64,000 nucleotides of DNA from Glomus cerebriforme (taxonomy: Eukaryota > Glomeromycota > Glomeromycetes > Glomerales > Glomeraceae), in assembly GCA_003550305.1 (NCBI GenBank), contig QKYT01000020.1, positions 221,152 through 285,151 of the forward strand, in the 5' to 3' direction. The notes under the pieces were generated by a model. That model saw only the letters and a list, made by a program, of their open reading frames with translations, made no database searches and had not been told where the DNA came from. How positions within the stretch are numbered: position 1 is the stretch's first letter; each line of letters opens with the position of its first letter. The translations under genes were made by a program, and so were the position numbers. Below, piece after piece: positions 24,151 through 36,080 of this stretch.

Positions 24151-25266
24151 ATGTCACAACCTGACATAAATCATCATAGTCGTTCTCCTTCTACTTCTTC
24201 GCTTCGTCGTCGAAATATTAATGATGATAATAATGCGACTTCTCCAACAAATGCTTCCGCAAAAAGATATGCAACTTATGAATTAAGTTGGCAAGATAAT
24301 CTCGATTTTAATTCAAATAATTTTATATCTGATCATATTGAACATTCACAAAATAATGATACTTCACCAAATTCCGCACAGGCTGCGAGACGATCATTAC
24401 CTTTATCTCCACCACCTACATCTCCATTACCTCCGATACCTAAAGATCAATTACAAAATAAATCTTCACGTCATTCTAAAAAATCACCTTCACCAATTGT
24501 GATTACGAGACGTTCTGAGTTACGTGATAAAAATGAAAATGAACCTCAATCACCTTTTGGAGGTATTACGGTTACAACTGTTAAAGTAGTAGAAATACTT
24601 CATAGTCCTACTGAAGAGGATTCAACAAAAAAAGATGGATTTAAAAAATCTCAACAAAGGAATTTACGTCCAAAAACTTTAAATCTTACTACTACAGCTC
24701 CTGTTGGAATAATTACTAGTGAACGTGTTGACCGTAAACATAGAATTACTTTGCCGCCACCTCCGCCACAAGCGCCACGGCATCCGCCACCATTGTCACG
24801 TATTGATGAAAAGAAAAATCGAAATTCTAAAATGTTAAATCAAAAAAAACCTTCTTCAATAATAAATTATTCAAAAATAAAAGGAAATAAAAATGGAAAA
24901 AATCCGGAGATGATCATACCAAAAGAAATGGCTTTTATTGATCCAAGATTATTAGCGCTTAATAAATCTCTTGTTAGAAATCCATCAACAACGAATCGTA
25001 ATCGTAAAATAGTAAGACGTGGTGGAAGTGTTCATAAAAAAAGGGTACCTCCAAAGAATTTAGAATTTTCTTCTACTTCAAATCCTTCACATTCAAATGA
25101 TCCTACAGATATGGAAGCTGATTTACCTCCCATTAAACATCAAATGTTTCCATGGTTACCAGGTTCACCTAAACCACCTCAATTACTTCACGCTTCATTA
25201 GTCCCTCTTCCTCATCGTGTGAATCGTGTAGCTGCTGTTTCAAATCCTGATTCTCATAAAATTACA

Positions 25267-25303
<37 letters not shown>

Positions 25304-26838
25304 TCAATTTATTAACTACAAAAAGAAATTCAAGATCTAGTATTAATCGTTTATCACGTGTTAATTCTCAAAGAAGACGCGCTTCTGTCATTGCACCAAA
25401 TCCAAATCGTGCTTCATTAGTATTTAGACGCCAACTCTTAGAAGAAAGTTTGATGATGTCATTTAGTGGAATGATGATGGGTGGTGTTCAACAACCTCCT
25501 ACTTCATTACCAAAACCACCAATTAGACGAAAAACTAAAAAAGGTAGCAATGCTAAAGTAGAAGATAGGGAAACAAGACGGGAAAGAAGAAAGAAAGAGA
25601 AATTAGGAAAAAAACTTGCTCAAAATGAAGTGTCAAATAATAATAATGTGAATGGTCAAATAGAAGGAACGAATAAAGAAAATGCTATTGATAGCAAAAA
25701 GGTTGATCCAGAAAAACCTATTGAAGAGAAAAAAATTTTTATGGGACCCCAACCACCACCAAGAAGATCACCACAAGATAAAACTATAAATGATTATTCT
25801 CCGCCACCGAAACTTAAAAATAATTCTTTACCATTGCTTTCTTCACCACCAGACCGAAGATTAGGAAATTCTAATGGTGGTTCATCTTCAGAACTTCCAA
25901 CTGATGAACCTCCACCTTTTCCAACTCATTTGGCGCGTTCGTCCCCATTTTTTGAAAATACTTCAAGTAAGGAAAGATCAAAGCGTAAACAATCACCATA
26001 TTCACCACCTTCAATAGGTCAACAGCCTATCTCACCTATATCACGTGTCACGCCTTCTACTTCGGAAGGCAATGAACTAATTAATGATGAAGAATCACAA
26101 CACTTTGTTGATTTTGACGAAACTAATTCAATTCATCAATTACCTTCTCCAACTTTGGCTCCAAATAAATCTCGAATTGGACTTTTAGGATTGTTCAATA
26201 AACAAACAACAAAAGATTCTACTACAACTCCACAAATTAGTTCACCCGTATTTCATTCACCACAATCGCCAACAACATCAGTTCCATTAACATCATCAAC
26301 CCCCCCACAATCTCCACCATTAAGTCCCTCAAGGACTTTAAAATTTCCCCAACAGTTATCACGGATAGGAAAATCTCGTCGTGGAACTGAAAATGGCCCA
26401 AGCAGTCCTCCTCCTGTTCAAGATCAAGAAAAATTAAAAAAGATGGAACAATTTGAAGCTTTAATTGCTAACTCGGAAACACCAAGTAGCAAAAAACCCA
26501 TCACTGAAAAAATAAGAGCTCTTACAACAGCCATAACTACAGTTGCATCCACTGCCACTTCATCAGCCTCTTCAAGTATCATGACTTCAAATACTGAAAA
26601 GAGAAGAAAAGTTGCAGATGGAACTCCTTCTAACAGTCCTAGGCATTCAAGTGAAGGGTCATTTAAAAGTGAGGAAAAAGAAAGTGTACAAAAGAATGGT
26701 TTAAGAAGGGGCTCTTCAGAAAGAGGTCCTTTGACAATTACTGATTCTGTTCATTATCAACCAAATGAAAGACCAGAATTAGGACCAGGTGATGATGGTG
26801 TGATTAGAGTGACATTAACTCCGGCAGTTTGTCGATGA
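24151..26838 (+). CDS. large intrinsically disordered Ser/Pro/Asn-rich protein, unknown function
   Basis: Single-exon ORF; the first ATG is 24151 (MSQPDINHHSRSPSTSS), giving 895 aa. The frame stays open 111 nt further upstream but without an ATG. I do not recognise a domain. Composition: proline clusters (SLPLSPPPTSPLPPIP, LPPPPPQAPRHPPPLS) typical of SH3 or WW ligands, a poly-Asn tract coded by AAT repeats (about 25269-25302), many Ser-Pro and basic patches (RRERRKKEKLGKK). The end is more ordered: ITDSVHYQPNERPELGPGDD then VIRVTLTPAVCR. Length, absence of stops and a strongly codon-like pattern in an A+T-rich genome make it a real gene. A scaffold role in signalling or polarity is only a guess. 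Confidence 0.8.
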
Positions 26839-27321
26839 TAAAAAATCAAAAGTAATTGTGTATTAATATATTTTTTATTATTTTCATTGTGTAAATATCT
26901 TTCCATATTACTTTCTGTGTTGTAATTTATGTATCTTTATAATTAGCACGATACAAATAAATTATTTTAATTTATATCATATATATGTATTTTTTTTATT
27001 TTTTACGAAACAAAAAAAAAAAAATAAATTAATTAATAAATATGAATAGAGAAATCTTTATATATTAATGTTTTTTTTTTACAATCGTTTTTTCATTAGT
27101 TTTTTTTTTAAAAAAAAANAAAAAAAAGGAAATCATTTGAGCAATAAAAAAAAAAATTTTTGCAAACATTACAATATATTTTAAAATTAAGATTTTTGAC
27201 TCGATTTTTTATTGTGATTGTTAATTTTAAAAAGATTTTACATATCCGATAAATTTTTCTGATATTATTTTTACTGCGTTAACGATATTTGAATCAAATT
27301 AATTTTGATTTGACGTCAGGT
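26839..27321. other. intergenic spacer upstream of tRNA-Thr
   Basis: 3' flank of the disordered-protein gene; homopolymer A/T tracts and one ambiguous base at 27119. Nothing else recognised. Confidence 0.4.
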
Positions 27322-27393
27322 GCCGGCGTAGCTTAGTGGTAGAGCGTCAGTCTTGTAAACTGAAGGTCGGTGGTTCAATCCCGCCCGTCGGCT
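27322..27393 (+). tRNA. tRNA-Thr (anticodon TGU)
   Basis: Cloverleaf without intron: acceptor stem GCCGGCG/CGTCGGC (one G-T pair), D-arm GCTTAGTGGTAGAGC, anticodon stem TCAGT/ACTGA enclosing loop CTTGTAA (anticodon TGT), and T-arm GGTGG-TTCAATC-CCGCC. It is followed after one base by a T-rich run that would terminate RNA polymerase III. Internal A and B boxes are intact. Confidence 0.95.
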
Positions 27394-27711
27394 TCTTTTT
27401 TTTTTCTTAAATAATTTTTTGTGTGACGATAAAGAAAAATTCTCATTGAAGTTAACTATCAAGGAAGAAAACAATCAAGGATAATTTAGATGGTATATTA
27501 GCAAATAGAATTTATAGTCCTTAAAATTTAAACCTCCAAGGGAACCGTTTTCGCATATATAAACTGTTACATATCATGTGATAAGATTATCTAATATTTT
27601 ATTTTTTTTTTTTCCTAACTTTACTAAACAATTAAATTTTTTAATACATAAGATTTATTAATAAAATAACATTCAAAGATAGTTGGAAAGATTATAATAA
27701 TATTTTTAACA
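27394..27711. other. spacer between tRNA-Thr and PPIL1
   Basis: Pol III T-run terminator at the start, then 3' flank of PPIL1. No further feature seen. Confidence 0.4.
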
Positions 27712-28894
27712 CTATTGTAATTCATCAAATTCATCATCAATTGCTTGAGCAGATATAATTCTCACATTTTCTTTTGGTCTAAAGGAAAAAATATATATAT
27801 TATTATTATTAAATCTAATCTCCACTTTTTTTTAAAAAAAAAAATAAATAAATTACATTTACCTATCGTCTCGATCAACAGTAACTTTGCCTATACGTTT
27901 AACTATATCCATGCCATTACTAACCCTTCCAAATATCGCGTGTTTCCCTTTTCCAAAATAATAATAATAATAATTAATATAAATTAATACTTGTTATTTT
28001 TAACAATTCCTTTCCTCTTATTTGAATCTTACCATCTAAGTGAGGAGTGGGTGATAATGTTATGAAAAACTTTTTTGAGTTTAATTATCATAAATGAATA
28101 TTATTGTAAACGAATGATAAGAAATTATGAAACAAAATTAAACAATAATTTCGTATTTCTTATTATTTCTTACTTGACTTCCATTTGTATCTGGTCCAGC
28201 ATTGGCCATACTAATAATTCCAGCTCCTGTATGTTTTAAATCTGGATGAATTTCATCTTTAAATGTTGGACTATAATATTAATAATAAAAAAGATATTAA
28301 AATATATTAAATGGATGAATGATCAAATGAAATTTTTTATTTTAATAAATCATTCTTAATTTCTTGTCATTTACCCGTAAATTGAGCTCCCTCCACGTCC
28401 AGTTCCGGTTGGATCTCCTCCTTGAATCATGAATCCCTTTAAAATAGTTTACTAAAATCTACTGTTTCTTTAATAACTCATTCAAAAATGAAGATTATAC
28501 TTACTTCAATTACCCTATGAAACTTTGTTTTTTTAAAGAAAAAAACAAAAAAAAAATGCTTAAAAATATTTTAATGACTAAAAAAAAATGTTATATATTT
28601 ATGAAATTTCACTTACTATGGTATTGTTATAATATCCGCGTTTCGCCTAAGTATCCAAAAAAAAACAAGTAAATTTAATCTTTCTTTTTTATTTTTTTTT
28701 TTAAAAACTAAAAACTTACCAATTCAAAAAAATTATCACAAGTTCTCTTTGCATGATTATCATACAGTTCTATTGTAATTATACCCTAATGATCAAAAAA
28801 AAAATGATAATTTCTTTTAAGTTTATAATTTTTTTTTAAATCAAAAAACAAAACAACATACCATAGAAGTATTGAGAATTACTGATCGAGACAT
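27712..28894 (-). CDS. cyclophilin PPIL1-type peptidyl-prolyl isomerase (spliceosomal)
   Basis: Nine exons on the minus strand (28894-28862, 28785-28720, 28646-28617, 28522-28505, 28436-28375, 28270-28174, 28069-28033, 27947-27863, 27778-27712) sum to 495 nt, 164 aa. The start [60 protein letters not shown] and [17 protein letters not shown] define a single-domain cyclophilin; the catalytic Arg (FHRV) and the QFF and GRV signatures are present. Size and the short [15 protein letters not shown] helix favour PPIL1, which binds SKIP in the active spliceosome. Exon 4 is only 18 nt (FHRVIE) and carries the catalytic Arg. Confidence 0.93.
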
Positions 28895-29719
28895 TATATT
28901 AATTAAGAGAAAGAGTGTTTTCAGATCATACTGTATTCAGAAATCAGAAAACGACGATGTTTATCATTTTATCATGTGATACTAATCTTATCAAAAATGG
29001 TGCGATTTATCACACGTTATAATTAAAGTTAAATGTCAATGTATTATATACATAGTTGTTGTAGATCTTTCGAAAAAGATTATTATTTAATTGTTATATC
29101 TGTTTGAAGAAAAAAAATTTCTTGTTAGTCAACTTACAAGATTATTAGATTCTCAATGGATGAATGATTTTTTTTTCATAGTATCCCTGGCAATCATACA
29201 AATCTACCCGTACTGATCATTTTTCTATAACTGATAATTATGTTGCATCAACAACAAAACAAATCTTGTAAAGGATGTTATTAGAAGTTTTTAAAATTAT
29301 TTTGCAAAAATGCCGAAACAATATTAAATGATATAATAATTAAGTATTCAGATTATTTTTCCTAAATATTGAATCAGTTTTGATATTTTAATTGATGTGA
29401 TTTTAGAAAATAATGATAGTGAAAAATATTAATCTTTGAAGTTGGAAATTACATAATAACTCTGATAATGGTTACATATATGACCAAAATCAAAAAGATC
29501 TAATATATTATTGTAATTGCCGGACTGAACTTGAAAAACAACCAGCAAAAAAATTTAGTATTAGTTTTAAAATGATACTATGGACAATAAATATTTTTTT
29601 AAGTTTGGATTTTATCAATCAATTTTAAATCGCCAATTTTCATTTATAATTCTGGCCAAAAATTTTCTTAATTCTGGCCGAATTTATAATGCCGGCCTAA
29701 ATTTAATTATATTCGAAAA
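28895..29719. other. PPIL1 promoter grading into repeat-rich DNA
   Basis: First ~150 bp would hold the PPIL1 promoter; the rest has no gene. Near 29650-29700 a TTCTGGCC/ATGCCGGCC pattern is repeated, typical of decayed terminal repeats. Confidence 0.35.
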
Positions 29720-31640
29720 ATTCAAGACGAGATAAGGAAAAGTATATCTCTAGTTTAGAAAAGCAGTTAGTAGAATCTGAGGAGCAGGTAGAAAAATTAT
29801 GATGCCAGATCAAAACCATCTTATCATGAAAAAATTTGCCAATATAGAGGAATTCTTCAGACTTGTATAATTCTAAAACTAATAGCTAATGCCCAAAATT
29901 AGGTAAATAGAATGTTAAATAATATAGCAAGAAAATAAACCTGTATTAGTAAATTGCTATGAGAAAAATTTGCTAAACAGTTATTATATTAATAAAATAC
30001 TAAACGTCTTTATCAGTTGTAAACTAATGCCTAAAACTAGATAAATAGAATATTAGTTATTATAACAAGAAAGCAAATCCATATAGGTAAATTGTTATGT
30101 GAAAAGTTTGTTTTTCAACTATTGGTTAGGCAAAGAATCAGAATATTTTAAATTTGCAAAAACAAATTTTAGCATTATAAAATAATCTACACTAATCAAA
30201 TAAACATAGTAGAAATATCTCATCCATATTTTGACTGAAATAATAGTATTCCAGATTTTCTTGCACAATTTATTCTAAACTTATAGAATCAGGATATAGA
30301 TCCAGTAAGTGTAAAGATCAATGGAAAAACCCAGGCATTAGGACATTTAAGAGTTTATATGAAAAAAAGAACCTTAGAATGATTTAATGAAGAAATAACT
30401 ACAAAGCAAAATTAAAAATTAACTAACTTGATTGATAATATAGGACAAGTTAATTTAATAGTAGTGAATGGATGTATGGTCATCCAGATAGATATTGATA
30501 GATTAAATAAGATATCCAGACAATCTAAAAATGCAATAGTCAAATTAAGAGTTGTAGAAAATTCTTGGAATAAAGACTGATATATAGCAAAAAATCATTC
30601 TAGTAATTTTCCAGTAAATGCATCAAATGCTAATAATAGTATTACAGTAGTTATACCTAATATTCAATTTAGTCAAGCTATATGATGACTAAAAACTTAT
30701 TTTCTTACAGTAGAAAAAAAACTTCAGGATATAATATATAGAATAATTATAAAGAGAAATATGACTATAGATGAATTATATAGAAAAATATTACAAATAG
30801 GTAGACAAGCTAACTATAAACCTGAAGAATTATGTAAAAGGTTATTAAATGTCCTTTTATTTTCATGACTTAAAAAAAATATTGGTGAACATTTACCTTT
30901 AGATGAATTAACTAAAAAGTTTTATGAAATAAAATTATACCAAATAACTAGACATAAAAGAAATAAAATATCTGATCCACTAATATTTCAATGAGCATCT
31001 TAGTGAATATATAAATCTTTATCTATTTCAGTTTCTTAATAGCAAAAAATTACTTTAAAAGATTTGCAAAAATTTTATTAGAAAAGCAAAAAGCCAATTT
31101 TTAATTATAAATAACTTAGTAAAACATAAAAAAAATGCTTTTACTAGTTTCTTTCAAACATATAAAATAGATTTGTAATATATATAAAAACACTAATCTT
31201 TTCTCTAATATACTTACTAAAAATGAAATAATGAAAGAAATCGCAAAAACTTATAGATTACCTTTTAAATTGCAAAAACTAGAAAAGTTGCAATTATCTA
31301 GAATTGATAAAAATTAGTCAGATAATATCTAAATTTGCTAGGATATCACTTAATAATTAATCACAAAAGCCTTTTTATTTTAGTAATTATGAATAGAAAA
31401 AACACAAGAAAAATAATTGCTCAAGTTTAAATCCTATAGTTAAATTAAATTTTATTTAATATTATTATCCTCAACTTCTATCTACTTAATTTCAATACAC
31501 TCCTAATTCTGATAATAATAATAATAATAAGGAAGTTTATAATGAAGAAGAAAATAAATAGTATAATTAATTATTAAAAAAAAAATAGGTATTAGTAAAT
31601 AATGAGTTATCTCTGACAACTAGTTAGCTATTATTTAAAC
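29720..31640 (+). pseudogene. decayed gag-like retroelement ORF
   Basis: Between about 30440 and 31010 one frame runs for some 190 codons interrupted only by TGA, never TAA or TAG, until a TAG near 31002. Readable blocks: IQIDIDRLNKISRQSKNAIV, FPVNASNANNSITVVIPNIQ, MTIDELYRKILQIGRQANYK and IGEHLPLDELTKKFYEIKL. Weaker fragments continue on both sides; an Asn-rich AAT tract lies near 31508. From memory this resembles a gag-like protein family dispersed in Rhizophagus genomes; I cannot verify that here. No reverse transcriptase or integrase motif is visible beside it. Confidence 0.5.
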
Positions 31641-33590
31641 TTTTACTAACAATATGAAAGATAGCCAGTTATATAAAGCTTAGAAAAAGGATTTGAAGAT
31701 AAATGAGTAGTTTTCATCTTTACAGTATTTGCAAATTGAGTAATATAAATAATATATCAATTTCTAATTCTTTTTTAAATCCTAGAAGTGAGTTTAAAAA
31801 ATTGAATAATATAATAATTAAGACTTTTAGATGAAAAGCTAATAAGCTATCTAACTTTACTATAAAAAGTAACTTCAAACATATCATCAAATCATTAGGA
31901 TAGTTTACAAATATACTAGTTAATGTAAAGTAACTCTTAGCTTTATATTCTAAATTTATCATTTTTCCTAATTTTGATTTCATATTTAATATTTTATTTA
32001 GATCCAGTTTGGTCATTTTGTCTCATTTCTGTTTTTTTTTCTTCAAACCATTATTTTTTTTATATAGATAGTTATTTTAAAGTCTCAAGCTTATCATCTT
32101 GTCTCAGTTATACTTAGACTCAATCTATGGATGATAAATTTCTTTTAGATTTATATACTTTTTCACTTTTTTATTTCACTTATTCTTCTTTAATTATTAA
32201 AATTACCCTGTTACTCCTTTTATATTTTATTCTTTTTAAGAATATAAATGTTAAATTTTTTATTGATTTCATCACTGTTATTAATATTTAATGGTATTAA
32301 TAATATTATCTTATGCTTATCAAAACTTTACTGAAAGAATAGCAATCCTTATTATCTTTAGTTACAATTAGCCAGTTTTATTTGACACAAATATTTACAT
32401 CTTAAACTTTTTAAAATCCTATTTCCTTTAGGTAATTTTTTATATAAATGCACAGATTTTCTAATACATTCTGTCACCTGTCACTAATTCAAGTTATTTT
32501 GATTTTTTGAATAAGGTTTCATTAGATTTTAGTTCTGAGCTTTTAATTTCTTGATCATATAATAATAATAGAATAGATTTTCTATTTCATTATATTTATT
32601 CTTAGTATTTTTCATTTATTATATTTACTAAATTTATTTTTTAAATAGATTTTCTTTTTCCTCTGTATTACTTTTAAATATTAATTGGAATTTATCCTGA
32701 TCTGTTCTAAATTGTTATTTTTTTACTCTACTTCTATCACTTCATAAAGCTCAGTTAGTTATTTTTACAGATCCATCTATATCATCTTTAAATATGAACT
32801 TCAATTCTTTGAATTACCTACTATAGAGATCCTTTAAAATCATTATTCTAAAAAATATACAAGAAAAAAATGTTAGAAATCAAAGAAAAGTTAAAAAATA
32901 TGCAAAGAAAAATGTTAGAAAGTAAGAAGAAAAATATTAAAATACGTGCAAGAAAAAAAATATAAATATCACTTAAAATGATTTAATTAATATTAATTGT
33001 TTTACTTTAGTATAATAATAATAATCAATATGATTCTTTAATTATTAAAATTAAATTAACTTAATTATTGTGATTCTTCAATTTAGTTAATTGTTTGTCA
33101 TTATTTGTAATTACTGTATTTGTTTAAGAAATATATTATTTAATCAATATGATTTTTCAATTATTAAAATCAAATTAACTTAAGGGTTTAAAATTTATAT
33201 GCTCCTGCATTGCAACGCATCCCTAAATCACATGATTTTAATCAAATTTGATTGGCCAAATATTTTACTACAAATTTTTATCCTTTATTATAATTTACAA
33301 ATAATTTTATTGGCCAATTTTTTATTTATTTTATTTATCACAATCATTTCTTTAATAACAAATTATACAAGCTTTTATTATACTGTATATAAAATAAAGG
33401 ACAAAGATGAAAATAGGAATAAAAATAAAAGTTTATAATAATAATAAAAGTAAAGAGAACTAGAATTAAAACACTATTACAAAATTAAGCAATATCATGA
33501 AATTAAATACCATCACAAAATTAAAGCACCATTATAGCAGCAAATTAATCACTATCACAAAATTAAAGCAGTATCTACAAAAAAAATAAA
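31641..33590. other. decayed A+T-rich repeat DNA
   Basis: No supportable gene. Weak coding-like stretches on both strands are broken by many stops. Near 33230-33400 there are two ATTGGCC boxes and a TATATAAAATAAAG, promoter-like in the plus direction but with no gene after them; 33450-33590 has a short tandem AAATTAAAGCA/AAATTAATCAC motif. Confidence 0.35.
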
Positions 33591-33599
33591 TTAAAAATA

Positions 33600-36080
33600 C
33601 TTCCCATCCATAATTACCTTTCAAGATAAGATTTTTAGGTTTCCTACAAAATTAAAGGAAAAAAGAAATGTTAGTGGGTTATACTTAAGTTTCTTAAAAC
33701 TCATTTTGAAAAATCCCACTCACCCAAATCCCAAGGCCATTTCCTAGAGGTATGCTATATCCAGTCATCTATCTGAAAAATGACCAGCAGATTCAGATTG
33801 ATCTGTTTGTACTACTGAATTGATCAGATGGTTTAAGTCAATCTGATTATCTGTCACCTAAAGAAAAAATGCAAAAGGAATGTTAATGACATTCCAAAGA
33901 CAAAAAAAAAACAAACATCACCTCTCAACTTACCTTTATAATCCAAGCTGAAGTCCAAATCTAGAAAGGCTTTTCTAAAAAAAAAATGGCAAAAAGGAAT
34001 ATTAATGATGTTCCAAAGACAAAGAAAAAGAAAATCCCAAAAAGCAAAACCTCCCAACTTACTTTCATGATCCAAATCAAAGTCCAAGTCCAGGAAGGTG
34101 TCCCCTAAAGAAAAAATACAAAAAGGAACGTTAATAACATTCCAAAGACAAAAAAAAATCCAAAAAACTCTAAAATCTCTATTTTCAACTTACCTACTCT
34201 ATAAAAAAGGAATGTTCAGAAATGTTATAAAAAATGTCTGGAAAATATCTGAAAATTGTCATGTATGTCCAGAAAATGTCCCATAAAATGATCAACCCTT
34301 TTACCTGAAATTTTTTTATGTCCAGAATTTGTACATATCAACTGTACAAATTCCAGACATGATAAATTTTAGACAAATTCTAGATGAATCAGCCAGACAA
34401 ATTCTGGATATAAAATATCATCAAAATTTTAAACTAGATAAATTCTGGACATAAGAAACTTCTGGACAAATTCTGGATATGAGTTTCTAAAAATGGATAA
34501 ATTAATTTTGTAAAAAAATCAAAAAAATGTAAAATACACAAAATTGATATTTAAAACTAATCTTTACCTTCTAAGTAAAATTGCAGAGCGAGCAAAAATA
34601 CTATCTATAATGTAAAATTTAAAACTTATAAATAATCATAAATAATTATATAAATGATAATGTATATTATTCATCTTTGGTGAATCACTTTTCTGGACAA
34701 AAATCTGACCAGAACAAATTCAGGACAAAAACTGAATGTCAGAAATGATTATGTTTTAGAATATTTTCCAAACAATGACAATGTTCAGAATTTGTATGAT
34801 TATTATTCTGAACAATTTTTGGACAGTTTTCAGATATTCTTTTTTTATAGGGCTAAGCTGAAATCCAGATTCAGAAAGGCTTCCCCTAAAGAAAAGAAGT
34901 AAAAGGAATGTTAATGACATTTCAAAAACAGAAAAAAAAACAAATACTACCTCCCAACTTACCTTTCATAGTCCAAGCTGAAGTTCAGGTCCAGAAAGGC
35001 TTTCCCTAAAGAAAAAATACAAAAGGAGCATTAATGATGTTACAACCTCTCAACTTACTTTCATGATCCAAATCGAAGTCCAAGTCCAGAAAGGTGTTTC
35101 CTAAAGAAAAAATACAAAAAGGAACGTTAATAATATTTCAAAGACAAAAAAAAATCCAAAAAAAATCTAAAATTTCCGTTCCCAACTTACCTAAGCCGAA
35201 ATCCAGGTCCAGGAAGGCATCCCCTAAAGAAAAGAAGTAAGAGGAATGTTAGTAACGTTTCAAAGACAAAAAAAAATAAATATCACCTCCCAACTTACCT
35301 TTCATAGTCCAAGTTAAAGTCCAGGTCCAGAAAGGCTTTTCCTAAAGAAAAAATACAAAAGGAGCATTAATGATGTTCCAAAGACAAAGAAAAAGAAAAT
35401 CCTAAAAACTACAACCTCTCAACTTACTTTCATGATCCAAATCGAAGTCCAAGTCCAGAAAGGTGTTCCCTAAAGAAAAAATACAAAAAGGAACGTTAAT
35501 AATATTTCAAAGACAAAAAAAAATCCAAAAAAAATCCAAAATCTCCGTTCCCAACTTACCTAAGCCGAAATCCAGGTCCAGGAAGGCATCTCCTAAAGAA
35601 AAGAAGTAAGAGAAATGTTAGTGACGTTCCAAAGACAAAAAAAAATAAATATCACCTCCCAACTTACCTTTCATAGTCCAAGCTAAAGTCCAGGTCCAGA
35701 AAGGCTTCCCTTAAAGAAAAAATGCAAAAAAGAAGCATTAATGATGTTCCAAAGATAAAGAAAAAGAAAATCCCAAAAAACACAACCTTTCAACTTACTT
35801 TCATGATCCAAATCAGAGTCCAAGTCCAGGAAGATGTCCCCTAAAGAAAAAATACAAAAAGGAATATTAATAATGTTCCAAAGACAAAAAAAAATCCAAA
35901 AAAAACCTAAAATCTCCATTCCTAACTTACCTAAACCAAAATCCAGGTCCAGGAAGGCATTCTTAAAGAAAAGAAGTAAAAGGAACATTAGTAATGTTCT
36001 AAAGATGAAAAAAAATAAATCTCCATCTCCTAACTTACCTTTAAGCTAAAATTCAGTTTCAGGAAAATGTCCTTTAGAAA
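33600..36080 (-). repeat. tandem micro-exon cassette array 1 (three-type higher-order repeat)
   Basis: On the minus strand at least 13 cassettes have acceptor AG, a short exon-like block and a GTAAGT (once GTGAGT, once GTAATT) donor. Blocks: 33617-33643, 33724-33743, 33934-33974 (type 1), 34063-34104 (2), one interrupted (3), 34963-35005 (1), 35059-35100 (2), 35191-35223 (3), 35299-35341 (1), 35428-35469 (2), 35560-35592 (3), 35668-35709 (1), 35799-35840 (2), 35931-35961 (3), 36039-36071. Types 1, 2 and 3 recur every 369-371 bp over most of the array (336 bp once) and encode AFLDLDFSLDYE, FLDLDFDLDHE and DAFLDLDFGL. Each intron-like spacer has a palindrome of the form GGAATGTTAATGACATTCC, whose minus strand offers a TTAAC branch-point match 20-30 nt before the AG. 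Whether it is transcribed is unknown. Confidence 0.7.
34197..34852. mobile_element. 656-bp TIR element inserted in a type 3 cassette
   Basis: Terminal inverted repeats start CTCTATAAAAAAGGAATG at the left; the right end reads CCCTATAAAAAAAGAATA on the other strand. It is flanked by CTA at 34194-34196 and 34853-34855, and removing it with one CTA restores a type 3 cassette (CTTACCTAAGCTGAAATCC). A 3-bp CTA duplication suggests PIF/Harbinger-type mobility. The interior is rich in TCCAGAAATTTG-like direct and inverted subrepeats and has no ORF. Confidence 0.75.

Noticed and set aside
30440..31010. Mitochondrial DNA inserted in the nucleus, with TGA read as Trp
   Set aside because: The protein resembles a gag-like repeat family, not a mitochondrial gene; at least one TGA fits an Arg position better, and the same TGA pattern recurs in unrelated nuclear transposon relics.
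33380..33400. TATATAAAATAAAG with ATTGGCC boxes as a plus-strand promoter of the cassette array
   Set aside because: The cassettes have splice signals only on the minus strand here, and no plus-strand gene follows.
35683..36049. Minus-strand ORF reading through several cassettes as one hydrophobic Phe/Leu-rich protein
   Set aside because: The hydrophobic parts are T-rich intron-like tracts; each unit keeps acceptor and donor sites, so the read-through is better seen as an artefact of in-frame spacers.
34960..36070. CRISPR-like array of direct repeats
   Set aside because: Units are 33-43-nt blocks with similar, not unique, spacers, carry splice signals, and lie in a eukaryotic genome with no cas genes.
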